Shown here: piece by piece, positions 51,925 to 61,044 of the stretch
Layout: every line of letters starts with the position of its first letter
How positions within the stretch are numbered: position 1 is the first letter of the stretch
Source of the DNA: Geothrix sp.
GTDB lineage: Bacteria > Acidobacteriota > Holophagae > Holophagales > Holophagaceae
Assembly: GCA_030681515.1 (NCBI GenBank)
Contig: JAUXSE010000063.1
Location: 62,001 to 126,000, forward strand
Reading direction: 5' to 3'
Length of the DNA: 64,000 nucleotides
Notes under the pieces: model-generated
The model's input: the letters and a program-made list of their open reading frames with translations, nothing else
What the model was told of the DNA's origin: nothing
Database searches by the model: none
Position numbers and translations under genes: made by a program

Positions 51925-52512
51925 TCAGCGTCCCGCCAGGAAGTCCGAGGCTTCCTTGTGGCCGGGATAGAGCTGCAGCACCCGCTGGTAGGCCCGGGAG
52001 GCCTCGTCCCGGTTCCCCGACCGGGCCTCGCCCCGGGCCCAGTAGACGAAGGCCGAGGCATCGGAGGGATAGCGGAGGGCCAGTTCTTTGCCGTGGGCCG
52101 CCAGGGTCTTCCACTGCTGCAGCCCTTCCTCGGCCACCAGGAGGCGGAGGTGCGCCCAGTAGTTCCAGGCGCACTGGTGGATCACCTTCCGGCATTCGAC
52201 CGCGGCCTCATTCCACCTGCGCTGGGCGAGGAGGGGGAGGGGGAGCCCGAGCTGGGCATCCAGGGAGAGCGGGTTGGTTTCCAGGGCCTTCCGGTAGCCC
52301 TTGATGGCCTCGTCGTGCCGCCCCTGGAGGTAGGCCAGGTACGCCTGCCGGAGCTGGACCAGCTCGAAGGTCTGGGGAAGGGCCTGGAGAGCCTGGGCGG
52401 CCTGGGCGTAGTTCTTCTGGGCCTCGTACCGGTAGGACTCCGCCCAGGGGTCCCTCTGGGCCATGGCAGGGAGGGCGAGCGCGAGGAGAAGGATCTGCGT
52501 GGGACGGAACAT
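51925..52512 (-). CDS. Secreted TPR protein
   Basis: 195 residues from the ATG at 52512 with AGGAG upstream. Signal peptide (ILLLALALPAMA) followed by about four TPR motifs (QLRQAYLAYLQGRHDEAIKG, SRAYQRVLQLYPGHKEA). It begins 8 bases after the barrel-protein stop and is probably a periplasmic scaffold for the operon's other products. Confidence 0.85.
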   Translation of the reverse strand: MFRPTQILLLALALPAMAQRDPWAESYRYEAQKNYAQAAQALQALPQTFELVQLRQAYLAYLQGRHDEAIKGYRKALETNPLSLDAQLGLPLPLLAQRRWNEAAVECRKVIHQCAWNYWAHLRLLVAEEGLQQWKTLAAHGKELALRYPSDASAFVYWARGEARSGNRDEASRAYQRVLQLYPGHKEASDFLAGR

Positions 52513-52520
52513 GGGGACTC

Positions 52521-53417
52521 CTACCAGGTGTAGTGGATGGACGCCGCGACGAACGGCGTGGTGTACGAGGTGACGGGCGTGGTGGTGCGATCCTCGAACC
52601 GGGAACTCCCGGCCTCCAGGGAGAACCCGGCTCCCTTGGCCCCGCCCCAGGTGGCGCCGAAAGCCCAGCGGCCCGTCTGGTAGTCGCCGAGGGTGTAGAT
52701 GATCGCCAGATCCGTGTCGGCCGCGTAGATGCGCTCCCCCGCGAGCCCCGAAAGGTAGATGCTCCGCGGCTTCATCCCCGCCCCGGGCACGAAGTAGTGG
52801 GTCCAGGAAGCCTTGAAGGCCGTCGTCTGCTCCTCGGGGCCCCCCGTCCCCTTCAGGGTGATGGCGTCCGCGCCCAGGGTGAACCAGTCCATGTTGTCGT
52901 TCACGCCGAACCCGAGGGTGGGGCTCCACTGTTCCGCGCGCAGGCCGCCGTCATAGCGGGACTGGATGAAGCCCAGGTCGAGCCACAGCCGGGCGAATTC
53001 CGGGTGGATGTCGCTGAGGTAGCCCAGGTGGGCCCCGGAGATGGTCGCCGTCTGCTTCGCGAGTCCCTGCTCCTGGAAGGTGACCCGGCCCAGGTCGCCC
53101 TGGATGACCAGCTTGCCCTGGCCCGCGCCGAGGGGGATGTAGAGCCTGCCACCCACCAGGGCGGTGTCCTGGTCCATGGTGCTGGCGTCCCGGTAGCGGA
53201 TGGCATCCCGACCCAGCGCGAGGCGGAACCCGCCCGATTCCCGATCGTCCAGATCCAGGAAGAACCCGCCCGAGGCCAGGCGTTCCCGGACGGCCTCGTC
53301 CGAGTAGCTCAGCAGGGCTCCGCGGACGCCCACGACGCCCTGGGACTCGGTCTGGGCCTGGACGCCCAGGCCAACCGGCAGCAGAAGGAGAGGGACAAGA
53401 CGGCGCATGACTTTCAT
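52521..53417 (-). CDS. Outer-membrane beta-barrel protein
   Basis: 298 residues with a signal peptide (LVPLLLLPVGLGVQAQ) and many alternating, aromatic-ended strands (GGFRLALGRDAIRYRD, WAFGATWGGAKGAGFSLEAG) ending in HYTW, the aromatic C-terminus expected for barrel insertion. It lies 9 bases after the urea-transporter/M23 gene. Likely a small outer-membrane pore or adhesin-type barrel for the same system. Confidence 0.8.
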   Translation of the reverse strand: MKVMRRLVPLLLLPVGLGVQAQTESQGVVGVRGALLSYSDEAVRERLASGGFFLDLDDRESGGFRLALGRDAIRYRDASTMDQDTALVGGRLYIPLGAGQGKLVIQGDLGRVTFQEQGLAKQTATISGAHLGYLSDIHPEFARLWLDLGFIQSRYDGGLRAEQWSPTLGFGVNDNMDWFTLGADAITLKGTGGPEEQTTAFKASWTHYFVPGAGMKPRSIYLSGLAGERIYAADTDLAIIYTLGDYQTGRWAFGATWGGAKGAGFSLEAGSSRFEDRTTTPVTSYTTPFVAASIHYTW

Positions 53418-53426
53418 GGAGGGCTC

Positions 53427-55562
53427 CTAGGAGGGGGTGGGATCGAGGAGGCCGGGGGTGCCCTCGGCCATGGACAGGGAGAGCAGGGTCGCGGACCACC
53501 GCTGGTTGCCGACGCGGGCCCGCAGAGCGGTGGGCCCCATGTCGGGATGGATGCGGGCTTCGGTGACCGCTTTGGGAAGCAGGTGGGGAATCGGGTGCTG
53601 ATGGATTCCCGATTGCCGGAGCATCCCCCGGGCCATCCGCCGGCGGCGATAGCGGCTCCGCAGGCCCAGGAGATCGGCCAGGAACAACGACACCGCCACC
53701 CGGCGCCAGACCGGAACCGGGAGGATCCGGACCGAGGGAGCATCCCGCCAATCAGCCTCCAGGGGGGCCAGCGGGGTGAAGCCCAGGGCCAGCAGCCACA
53801 GATCAAAGAAGTCGTCCCGCGGGCCCTGGCGGTCGTAGCAGCCGAAGGCGGTGTCGGTGCGCTCGAAGGCGACACTGGCCCCGCGGTCGGAGTGGAGCAG
53901 GAAGGTGCCCACCAGATCCTGCTCGACGCGCAGCTTCCGGATCTCCCCGGAGCCCGCGCCGGGGCCCTGGACGCGGTAGCTGAGGACCCGCTGGGCTGGC
54001 AGGAGGAAGGCCCGGGCCAGCCCCGGCCCATCCGATCCGGCCCGAATGGACCAGCCCTCATCGGGCCTGAGGTGCAGATGGAACTCGCCTTCCCGCTCAT
54101 CCTTGGGGCGGCCCACCACGCCCGCCAGATGGAAGGGGAAGGTGGGACTGCCCAGGCGCGCCTCGGTCTGCACGTGCAGGTGGAGGTGAGGCTGGGGAGA
54201 CCGCCCCGAGCTGCCGCAGGCGGCCAGCGGATCCCCGGTCACCACCGCGTCGCCCACCGCGACCCGGAGACTGCCCTGCCGGAGGTGGGCCAGCAGCACG
54301 AAGAGCCCGGAGGGCATCTGGACCACCACATGGTTCCCCCAGTTGTGCTGGGTATCCACATGGCCCGGGGGATTGTCCACGAGATCATCCCGGCAGGCGA
54401 CCACCGTTCCCGCGGCGGGAGCCCGGACGGGCAGGCCGAAGCAGTGGTAGTCCAGCAGATCCATCCCACCGCCCCGGAAGCTGCGGCCTTCTTCCTGGAT
54501 GAAGAAATCCAGCGCGAAGCGCCAGGCCTCCCGATGGGTATGGGGCCCGTCGAATCCCTGGTAGACCTGCCATTCGCCGAAGAAGGGGACGGACAGGGGC
54601 ACGCTTTCGGGATCCACGCCGCGCGCCCGGGCCAACCGCGCCCGTTCCAGGTTGGTTTCCGGCAGGGCCGGCCGTTCAAGGACCAGATGAGGCGGGCGCA
54701 TGGCCACCCGGCGGCGGAGCGCGGCGAGGATCAGGAGGGTCGCCCCCACGAAGGGCATGGCCAGCACCGGCAGGCCAGAGGCCGCCAGGAGCAGGCTTCC
54801 GAGGGCGGCGCCGAGGGCCGCCAGCCCCAGTCCGCCAGCCACGGCCAGCAGACTGCCCCCGGACGGCACGATGAAGATCCCCCCGAGCGCCAGGGCCACC
54901 AGCACATGGTTGAAAGCGGTCCACGGGGAGGCCGTGCCGAGCAGCCCATCCACCACGGAGCCACCCAGGAACCCCGCCACGGCGAACAGGGCCAAGAGGC
55001 GGGAATTCAACAGGATTCCCCCCAGGATCAGCAGGCCCGGGAGGGGGTGGGGCGTGCAGACCACGGAGCCCAGGGCCTTCAGGAACCCCTGCGCCGCCAG
55101 GGGCAGCGGACCTTCCATCCCGGCCATGAGGGGTTCCGCGGAACCGCCCCCCGGATGCACCACCGACATCAGGGCCCAGGTGCCAATGATGAACGGGAGG
55201 CTCAGCACCGGGAGGCGGTCCAGCCGCCACATGAAGTTCATCAGGATCGCCGTGAGGGCCACCGCCAGCAGGGCCCCCAGGGCCAGGTGGGGCAGCAGCG
55301 CCCAGGAGGGACCGGCGAACCCGGCCAGGAACAGTCCCCCCAGCGCGGCGTTGCAGACATAGAGCGGGGAGGCTGCCCAGGGCAGGTTCATCCAGACGGG
55401 GACCAGATGCCCCAGTACCGCCGCCACCAGGCCGGAAGCCCCGATCCCCGGAGTCCAGAAGGTGGCCGCGAGCACCAGCGCCCCGGTGGCGGGCGACTCC
55501 GCGAAGAAGATCGCGGCGTAGCCCTTCAGGAGGGTCCGGGCGGAGGCGCGGAGGAGGTCCAC
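53427..55562 (-). CDS. Urea-transporter-like membrane domain fused to an M23 metallopeptidase
   Basis: 711 residues. Residues ~10-290 are a urea-transporter-like domain with ten or so helices (LLKGYAAIFFAESPATGALV, ILLNSRLLALFAVAGFLGG in each half). Residues ~325-500 are M23 with zinc ligands H343/D352 (THREAWRFALDF), H426 and H461/H463 (QPHLHLHV); the rest (~500-711) is a domain I cannot name. The start has no strong site, 12 bases after the decarboxylase gene. Fusions of this kind occur in other bacteria, but their substrate is unknown. Confidence 0.88.
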   Translation of the reverse strand: MDLLRASARTLLKGYAAIFFAESPATGALVLAATFWTPGIGASGLVAAVLGHLVPVWMNLPWAASPLYVCNAALGGLFLAGFAGPSWALLPHLALGALLAVALTAILMNFMWRLDRLPVLSLPFIIGTWALMSVVHPGGGSAEPLMAGMEGPLPLAAQGFLKALGSVVCTPHPLPGLLILGGILLNSRLLALFAVAGFLGGSVVDGLLGTASPWTAFNHVLVALALGGIFIVPSGGSLLAVAGGLGLAALGAALGSLLLAASGLPVLAMPFVGATLLILAALRRRVAMRPPHLVLERPALPETNLERARLARARGVDPESVPLSVPFFGEWQVYQGFDGPHTHREAWRFALDFFIQEEGRSFRGGGMDLLDYHCFGLPVRAPAAGTVVACRDDLVDNPPGHVDTQHNWGNHVVVQMPSGLFVLLAHLRQGSLRVAVGDAVVTGDPLAACGSSGRSPQPHLHLHVQTEARLGSPTFPFHLAGVVGRPKDEREGEFHLHLRPDEGWSIRAGSDGPGLARAFLLPAQRVLSYRVQGPGAGSGEIRKLRVEQDLVGTFLLHSDRGASVAFERTDTAFGCYDRQGPRDDFFDLWLLALGFTPLAPLEADWRDAPSVRILPVPVWRRVAVSLFLADLLGLRSRYRRRRMARGMLRQSGIHQHPIPHLLPKAVTEARIHPDMGPTALRARVGNQRWSATLLSLSMAEGTPGLLDPTPS

Positions 55563-55574
55563 GGGCGCCCGCGC

Positions 55575-56987
55575 CTACCGCGACAGATTGGCGGCGAAGG
55601 GCCGGGTGAACCGCTCCGGGAGGCGCTCCTGGCCCCGGACGGACTCCAGATCCTCCGGTTCCCGGAGCCGATCCACCTGCCCGTCCTCGCCCACCATGAC
55701 GATGGCCGGGCGGTAGCCGATGAACTGGAGCCACTGGGTGTTGTTGTAGGCGCCCACGGGGCTGAAGACCAGCGGCTCGCCGACATCCAGGGGCGGCAGC
55801 ATGATGCTGTGGCGCACCACGTCTATGTTCATGCACAGCGGCCCGAACAGCGTCGTGTCCTCCGGGAATCCATCCAGCTGACGGACCGGCCGCACCTCGT
55901 GGTGGTACCAGAAGGCCGTGAAGAGGAGGTTCACCCCGGCGTCCAGCACCACGCCGCGCCGGCCGTTCGCCAGGCGCTTGTTGGCGACCACCGATGACGC
56001 GAGGTACCCCGCGTCATCCACCAGCGCGCGCCCCGTCTCCAGGATGAGGACCGGCCTCGGCTTGCCCGCGGCCTCGCGGCCCCGGGTGGCTTCGAGCAGC
56101 GCCGTGGTGATGGCTTCCGCGTACTGCTCGAAGCTCGGCACCACCTGATCCGGGGGCAGGTAGGAGCCCTGCAGGTTGTTCCGGGAGGCGAAGCCGCCTC
56201 CGAGATCGAGGCTTTCGATGACGCAGCCGGTCTGGTATTCAGCCGCCTCCATGAACTCGGCCATGATGCGGGCCTCGGCGGCATAGGCGCGGACATCCGT
56301 GATGAAGGTGCCGATGTGGCTGTGGAGCCCCTTCAGGCGGAGGTGGGGACTGGTCCCGATGCGGCGGGCCGCCTCCATGGCCTGGCCATTCTCGATGTTG
56401 AACCCGAAGCGGCTCCAGGTCTCCGTGTAGCCCGTGTCGAAGTTGAGCCGGATGGCCACCTCCGCCGTGATGCCGAGATCCCGGGCCACGGATTCCACGA
56501 GGTACAGTTCGTCGAGGTTGTCTATGTGGATCCGGGCCCCTTCGGGAAGGGCCACTTCGAGGATCCGCCGGGGCTTCCAGGGCCCGTTGAACAGGATGGC
56601 GTGGCCGGGAACGCCGGCGGCCCGGGCCTTCTGGTACTCGAATTCGGACACGACCTCGGCGAAGGAGCCCTCCTGGTGCATGATGGCGCAGACCGCGCCC
56701 AGGTAGTTCGTCTTGTAGGACCAGCCGAGCTGGACCGCAGGGTAGCGGGACACGAAGGCCCGCCGGAGGCGGCGGATGTTCTCGCGGAGCCTCCGCTCGC
56801 TGTAGATGAACACGGGGGATCCGTGGTCCTTCATGATCTGGCGGATCTCCACGCCGTCCACCCGGTCCAGATGCTGGTGGAAGTGGCCCGCTCCGAACTT
56901 CCCGAACTTGTTCAGCCCCCCCACCCGATGGGGGGTCAGGGTGGGTTTCTGCCAAGGCTGCCGCGGGGCCGTCTCCTGGTCACTCAT
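55575..56987 (-). CDS. PLP-dependent fold type III decarboxylase (diaminopimelate/ornithine decarboxylase family)
   Basis: 470 residues from the ATG at 56987 with AAGGAGAG upstream. The PLP lysine is K92 (SYKTNYL); HSHIGTF, DLGGGFASRNN and ETGRALVDDAGYL bind phosphate, and GPLCMNIDVV carries the cysteine of the second active-site half. It is a LysA/ODC relative, not a clear LysA: the N-terminal ~55 residues are an extra, and there is no lysine operon. It overlaps the ATP-grasp gene by 8 bases. Decarboxylation of an amino acid or its conjugate is inferred. Confidence 0.88.
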   Translation of the reverse strand: MSDQETAPRQPWQKPTLTPHRVGGLNKFGKFGAGHFHQHLDRVDGVEIRQIMKDHGSPVFIYSERRLRENIRRLRRAFVSRYPAVQLGWSYKTNYLGAVCAIMHQEGSFAEVVSEFEYQKARAAGVPGHAILFNGPWKPRRILEVALPEGARIHIDNLDELYLVESVARDLGITAEVAIRLNFDTGYTETWSRFGFNIENGQAMEAARRIGTSPHLRLKGLHSHIGTFITDVRAYAAEARIMAEFMEAAEYQTGCVIESLDLGGGFASRNNLQGSYLPPDQVVPSFEQYAEAITTALLEATRGREAAGKPRPVLILETGRALVDDAGYLASSVVANKRLANGRRGVVLDAGVNLLFTAFWYHHEVRPVRQLDGFPEDTTLFGPLCMNIDVVRHSIMLPPLDVGEPLVFSPVGAYNNTQWLQFIGYRPAIVMVGEDGQVDRLREPEDLESVRGQERLPERFTRPFAANLSR

Positions 56988-58068
56988 GGGACTCTCCTTC
57001 ACGCGCGACACCCGGCGCGAGGGCACCGTGGATCATCATGGTTTCGAAGCTCTGGGGCGATACGATCAGTTCCTGGGCGTGGCGGATGAACATCGTTCCG
57101 ACCAGCGCTTCAGGCAGGGGCTCAGGGTCCATGCCCATCATCCGGGCCAGCAGCAGCTCGGGGAGGTTGCGGCCCACGCCCACCGAGAAGTAGATCCAGG
57201 CCGGGAACCGGGGGTTGATCTCGATGAGGTTGTAGCGGCCCGAAGGGTCGCGCATCAGTTCCAGCTCCAGGGGACCGCGCCACCGGAGGGCCTTGGCCAG
57301 GGCATCGGCCGTATCGGACAGCGCCTGGTCGCGGACGCAGACGCCCGCCCAGGCCTTGCCCTTGTCCGTGAGGGCCCGCTTCTTCATCATCACGGTCCCC
57401 AGCAGATGGCCTTCCCCGTCCCCCACGGCGCTGAGGTTGTACTCCTCGCCCGGCACCAGCTTCTGGACCAGGAGGGGCAGCCCCCAGGCGGCGGAAATCC
57501 GCCGGAAGGCGGCCACGCCCTCGTCCGGATCATGAACGATCTGCGCGTCGTAGAAGGGGCCCTTGACCACGAAGGGGTAGGCCCATCCATCCCGGGGCGC
57601 CGAATGGAAGAACCCGGACTGGGTGACAGTCTTGGTCTCCGGGCAGGCGACTCCCGCCGCCTTGGCCAGTTCGGGGAGCCTTGACTTGTCCCGCATCTGG
57701 AGCCGGGTTTCATCCGGGAGGTAGAGCCGGATCCCCGCGTCTTCGAGGGCTGGGGACAGGCTCACGAGGCTCGGGAGTTCCGCATCGAGGCAGGGGATCA
57801 GCGCGTCCAGCCCTTCGATCCCGTGGATGTCCAGCAGCCTTTCCTTGAGGGCGTCCTGGCCCGTGGAGGGATAGGGGAGCAGGTAGGTGGCGTCGCAGTC
57901 CTCGTGGTAGAGGCCGGGATCCAGGGCGTCATAGCCCAGCCCCACGATCCGGAGGTCGAAGCGGCCCGAGGCCCTGAGGGAGCGGACGACGGCCATGCCC
58001 GGCCCGGGATTGTCCGCCCGGGCGTTCATGCCGGTCACGCCGACGGTCAAGCGGCGCCGGGCAGTCAT
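56980..58068 (-). CDS. ATP-grasp ligase (CPSase-large-like)
   Basis: 362 residues. An N-terminal Rossmann pre-ATP-grasp part (VGVTGMNARADNPGPGMAVV) is followed by the ATP-grasp domain with FVVKGPFYDAQIV, LVQKLVPGEEYNLSAVG, and the Mg site LELELMRDPSGRYNLIEINPR. The family makes amide or peptide bonds through an acyl-phosphate. It overlaps the PqqD-like gene by 4 bases and the decarboxylase by 8, so all three form one translational unit. Substrate unknown. Confidence 0.88.
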   Translation of the reverse strand: MTARRRLTVGVTGMNARADNPGPGMAVVRSLRASGRFDLRIVGLGYDALDPGLYHEDCDATYLLPYPSTGQDALKERLLDIHGIEGLDALIPCLDAELPSLVSLSPALEDAGIRLYLPDETRLQMRDKSRLPELAKAAGVACPETKTVTQSGFFHSAPRDGWAYPFVVKGPFYDAQIVHDPDEGVAAFRRISAAWGLPLLVQKLVPGEEYNLSAVGDGEGHLLGTVMMKKRALTDKGKAWAGVCVRDQALSDTADALAKALRWRGPLELELMRDPSGRYNLIEINPRFPAWIYFSVGVGRNLPELLLARMMGMDPEPLPEALVGTMFIRHAQELIVSPQSFETMMIHGALAPGVAREGESHE

Positions 58069-58355
58069 GGCTTCAGGCTCCCGCTGATCTGAACGGCGAA
58101 GTCATGGATGTCCCGCTCGGCTTCCAGCGGATCCACGTCGAAGTCCCGCTCCACCTCCTCCAGCACCTCGGCGATGTTGCGGTGGCGCAGGAAGATCCGC
58201 AGCAGGGCCAAGCCCGTCTGGTTCAGGGTGAAGCTGTCCCCGCTCACGGGATCGAAGGCGAAGCCGGTATCGCTCAGCGCCAGCCGGGCCAGTACCGTGG
58301 CCCCCGGCAGGGGAAGCGTCTCGTGGAACGGGGGCGGCTCGGAATAGGGTTCCAC
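58065..58355 (-). CDS. PqqD-like (RiPP recognition element) protein
   Basis: 96 residues from a GTG at 58355 with GGAG 6 bases upstream. The PqqD-type winged-helix shape is visible: a beta pair (VLARLALSDTGFAFDPVSGDSF), FTLNQTGLALLRIFLRHRN and a C-terminal helix VERDFDVDPLEAERDIHDFAVQI. PqqD/RRE proteins hold a peptide substrate for a modifying enzyme. It is first in the operon; no radical SAM and no short precursor ORF are visible beside it. Confidence 0.8.
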   Translation of the reverse strand: MEPYSEPPPFHETLPLPGATVLARLALSDTGFAFDPVSGDSFTLNQTGLALLRIFLRHRNIAEVLEEVERDFDVDPLEAERDIHDFAVQISGSLKP

Positions 58356-58457
58356 GGGGGGCTCCAGGAGAGTCCCCCTTCGTCATTCCGGGGGAAGGGC
58401 AGGTCTTGGCCTTGGGGTATGGAGCCCGCAGCGGACCCGATGGTTGAGTGCGTACGA

Positions 58458-59102
58458 TCACGAACCAGTCAGCCTCCGGGCTTCCTCCCGGCTGAGCACC
58501 TTCCAGGGCCGTGGCACGAAGCCGGGGACCCGGCCCATGTAGTCCCGGTACACCGGGCCGAACCGCGCCAGGAGCTTCTGCTCCTCCATGCGCGATCCGA
58601 CGATGAGGTAGGCCGTGATCCACAGGGCCGATGCGAGCATCCCCTCGCTCATGTCCCGGGTCCAGAGCACCACCAGTGAAAGGGCGTACCAGGGGTGCCG
58701 CACATGCCGATGCAGGGGGGAGATGTGGAACAGGTCCTGATCCTCGCCGGTGCCGCGCCCTTCCCGCAGCTGCCGGAGGCCCAGGAATTCGGCCAGGTCG
58801 TAGGCGCTGGGGCCGGCCACCAGGTAGGCGGCCGCGAGCATGCCGATGCCGTTCATCACCCATGCGAGACTCCCCTGCCAGCGCCAGATCCAGGGTCCGG
58901 GATGGCGCCACAGCAGCCACAGGATCGGCAGGAGGGCCAGGCCGGCGAACCCGTTGTAGAGCAGCCGGTAAGCCGGGATCAGGCGTGGCAGGTGGGCCGC
59001 CACGGCACGCTTGGTCCCCCGGGCGGCCAGGACCGAGTGCAGGGCCCCATAGATGATCCACGCGAGGGAGATCGCGATCAGGCTGGTGGCATCCGTGCTC
59101 AT
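58458..59102 (-). CDS. Isoprenylcysteine carboxyl methyltransferase-like (ICMT/PEMT family) membrane protein
   Basis: 214 residues with about five helices. The family signature HISPLHRHVRHPWYALSLVV (S-adenosylmethionine-binding R-H-P) and the C-terminal SRMEEQKLLARFGPVYRDYM are intact. No clear ribosome site; ATG at 59120 is an alternative. It is separated by ~100 bases from the operon ahead and diverges from psd. Methylation of a lipid or protein carboxylate is inferred; NnrU-type use is also possible. Confidence 0.8.
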   Translation of the reverse strand: MSTDATSLIAISLAWIIYGALHSVLAARGTKRAVAAHLPRLIPAYRLLYNGFAGLALLPILWLLWRHPGPWIWRWQGSLAWVMNGIGMLAAAYLVAGPSAYDLAEFLGLRQLREGRGTGEDQDLFHISPLHRHVRHPWYALSLVVLWTRDMSEGMLASALWITAYLIVGSRMEEQKLLARFGPVYRDYMGRVPGFVPRPWKVLSREEARRLTGS

Positions 59103-59171
59103 GGGGCGATTGTGGGCCATCCGGTGCCGCGGAGCCACCGGATGGGCACGGTGGCCGGGTATCCTGAAGCC

Positions 59172-60104
59172 ATGCAACTGTCCTGGCCCCCACCGGCGCG
59201 CGTGGCGCTCATCCTGGCCCTGCTCTGGGCGGTCTACGTCCTGCTCTGGACGCCGGGCCCCCTGTCCCTCCGCGCCCTGGGCCTCTATCCCAAGAAGGCC
59301 GGATCGAGGCTCGTGGGGTGGGCCGCCACCCGCACCCTGCCGGCCTCCTGGCGCGAGCCGCTGCTGGGCCGCTTCGCGGGCCGCTACGGCATCAATCTGG
59401 CCGAGGCGGAGTATCCCCTCGCGGAGTACCCCAGCCTCCAGGCCCTCTTCACCCGACGCCTGAAGCCCGGCCTCCGGCCCCAGGAGCCGGTGGTTCCAGG
59501 GTCCGTGAACAGCCCCGTAGACGGCCGCATCATCGCCAGCGGCCGCATTGAATCAGGCATCGCCATCCAGGCCAAGGGCCTGCCCTACCGCATCGCCGAA
59601 CTGCTCAGGCACGATCCCGGCGTGGCGCGTTTTGAAGGCGGGCATTTCCTCACCCTCTATCTCTCGCCCAAGGACTACCACCGCATCCACGTGCCGATGG
59701 AAGGCCGGGTCAGCGCCGTGAGCCGCGTCGAGGGCGAGCTCTGGCCCGTGAACGACGCGAGCACGGGAAACCTCCCGCGCCTCTACGAGCGCAACCGCCG
59801 GGCCACCTGGACCGCCCTCGGAACCGGTTCCGGCGCAGGCCTGGAGGTGGCCGCGGTCCTGGTGGGCGCCACGCACGTGGGGGGCGTGGTGATCGCTCCG
59901 CGCTGGCTCGGCGGACGCGATCTGCCGGAGGATGGCGCGTTCTCCGTGGATCTCCTGCCCTGCGCGCCCGGCGATGACCTCGGCACCTTCGAATTCGGAT
60001 CCACCGTCGTGCTGCTGGTGGGCGGGCCCAGGGCCGCGGACTGGACGGCCCTGCGGGCCGGGGGCGACGTGAAGATGGGACAGCGGCTGGGGGCCTACCG
60101 GTGA
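59172..60104 (+). CDS. psd: Phosphatidylserine decarboxylase proenzyme
   Basis: 310 residues from the ATG at 59172. The self-cleavage motif is F275-G276-S277-T278 (usually LGST); S277 becomes the pyruvoyl group. Active-site D117 and H173 are in SPVDGRI and YHRIHVP. It makes phosphatidylethanolamine at the inner membrane; a leading helix (VALILALLWAVYVLLW) anchors it. scpB begins in its stop codon. Confidence 0.94.
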   Translation: MQLSWPPPARVALILALLWAVYVLLWTPGPLSLRALGLYPKKAGSRLVGWAATRTLPASWREPLLGRFAGRYGINLAEAEYPLAEYPSLQALFTRRLKPGLRPQEPVVPGSVNSPVDGRIIASGRIESGIAIQAKGLPYRIAELLRHDPGVARFEGGHFLTLYLSPKDYHRIHVPMEGRVSAVSRVEGELWPVNDASTGNLPRLYERNRRATWTALGTGSGAGLEVAAVLVGATHVGGVVIAPRWLGGRDLPEDGAFSVDLLPCAPGDDLGTFEFGSTVVLLVGGPRAADWTALRAGGDVKMGQRLGAYR

Positions 60105-60799
60105 ACGAATCCGATCTCTTCCATCAGGAGCCCCTCTGGGATGAGGAGGGCGACCTGGCCGGCGCGCTCGAGGCCCTGCTTACCGCCGCGGGCGAAGTGC
60201 TGGATCTGGCGCGGCTCCGCGAACTGACGGGCCTGGGCGATGGCGCCCTCCAGCAGGGCATCGAGAAGCTGCAGGAGCGGTTGCAAGGATCCTGCGGCCT
60301 CCGCCTGCTGGAAGTGGGCGGCGGTTGGCGCATGGCCACGAGCCCCGTCTACAAGGAGATGATCTCGCGCCTGGTGACCACCACCCGCAGCGGCAAGCTC
60401 ACCCCCGCGCAGATCGAGGCGCTGGCCATCATCGCCTACCGCCAGCCCGTCACCATCACTGAACTGAACGCCGTCCGGGGCGTCACCAGCAGCGCCAACC
60501 AGGTGAGGAGCCTCCTGGAACGGCAGCTCATCACGCCCGCGGGCCGCAAACCCGTGGTGGGCCGGCCCATGACCTACGCCACCACCCAGGCCTTCCTGCT
60601 GCACTTCGGCCTGAAGAGCCTGCACGACCTTCCCCGGCTCGCGGATTTCGGCGAAGGCCGCCTGGAGGCCGAGGCCTTGGCGGCCCTGGAGCCACCGCTG
60701 CCCGAGGACGGCCTGTTCGGGGGCATCGCGATGATCACCGGTCAAGAACCGGCCACCGATCCGGAACTGGCGGCATCCAGCGAGCGCCCTGAACCATGA
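60101..60799 (+). CDS. scpB: Segregation and condensation protein ScpB
   Basis: 232 residues from a GTG at 60101 that overlaps the psd stop by 4 bases. The two winged-helix domains are recognisable: EALLTAAGEVLDLARLRELT at the start and LTPAQIEALAIIAYRQPVTI at residue ~103. With SMC and ScpA it forms the condensin-like complex. scpA is not in the window. The zinc-ribbon gene starts in its stop. Confidence 0.95.
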   Translation: MNESDLFHQEPLWDEEGDLAGALEALLTAAGEVLDLARLRELTGLGDGALQQGIEKLQERLQGSCGLRLLEVGGGWRMATSPVYKEMISRLVTTTRSGKLTPAQIEALAIIAYRQPVTITELNAVRGVTSSANQVRSLLERQLITPAGRKPVVGRPMTYATTQAFLLHFGLKSLHDLPRLADFGEGRLEAEALAALEPPLPEDGLFGGIAMITGQEPATDPELAASSERPEP

Positions 60800-61044
60800 G
60801 CCAGCCCACCCTCAGCCTCGAAGAACAGCCCGCGCCGCCCAGGGCGGAAAGCCCCACGGGCCTCTTCCTTCAGCCCTGGCAGAAGGGCCTCCTGCTGATC
60901 GCGGTCCTGGGGATCCTCTACCTGCGCATCTGGCGGCGGAAGCAGGCCCGGATCCAGGTCTGCAGCCACTGCGGCAAGAAGAATCCCCCGCACCAGAGCA
61001 ACTGCCAGAAGTGCGCGGCACCGCTGATGGGGGTGGAGAGGTAG
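60796..61044 (+). CDS. Small membrane protein with a C-terminal zinc ribbon
   Basis: 82 residues, overlapping scpB by 4 bases (ATGA). After a proline-rich start comes one helix (QKGLLLIAVLGILYLRIW, ~29-46), then CSHCGKK...CQKC at 56-73, two C-x2-C knuckles. I do not recognise the family. A zinc-ribbon domain in the cytoplasm tethered to the membrane is the most that can be said. Confidence 0.75.
   Translation: MSQPTLSLEEQPAPPRAESPTGLFLQPWQKGLLLIAVLGILYLRIWRRKQARIQVCSHCGKKNPPHQSNCQKCAAPLMGVER

Noticed and set aside
52533-55997. Long plus-strand frame opposite the 52-56 kb genes
   Set aside because: Residue make-up (Gly, Gln, His-rich) and absence of any domain mark it as antisense of the fusion and barrel genes.
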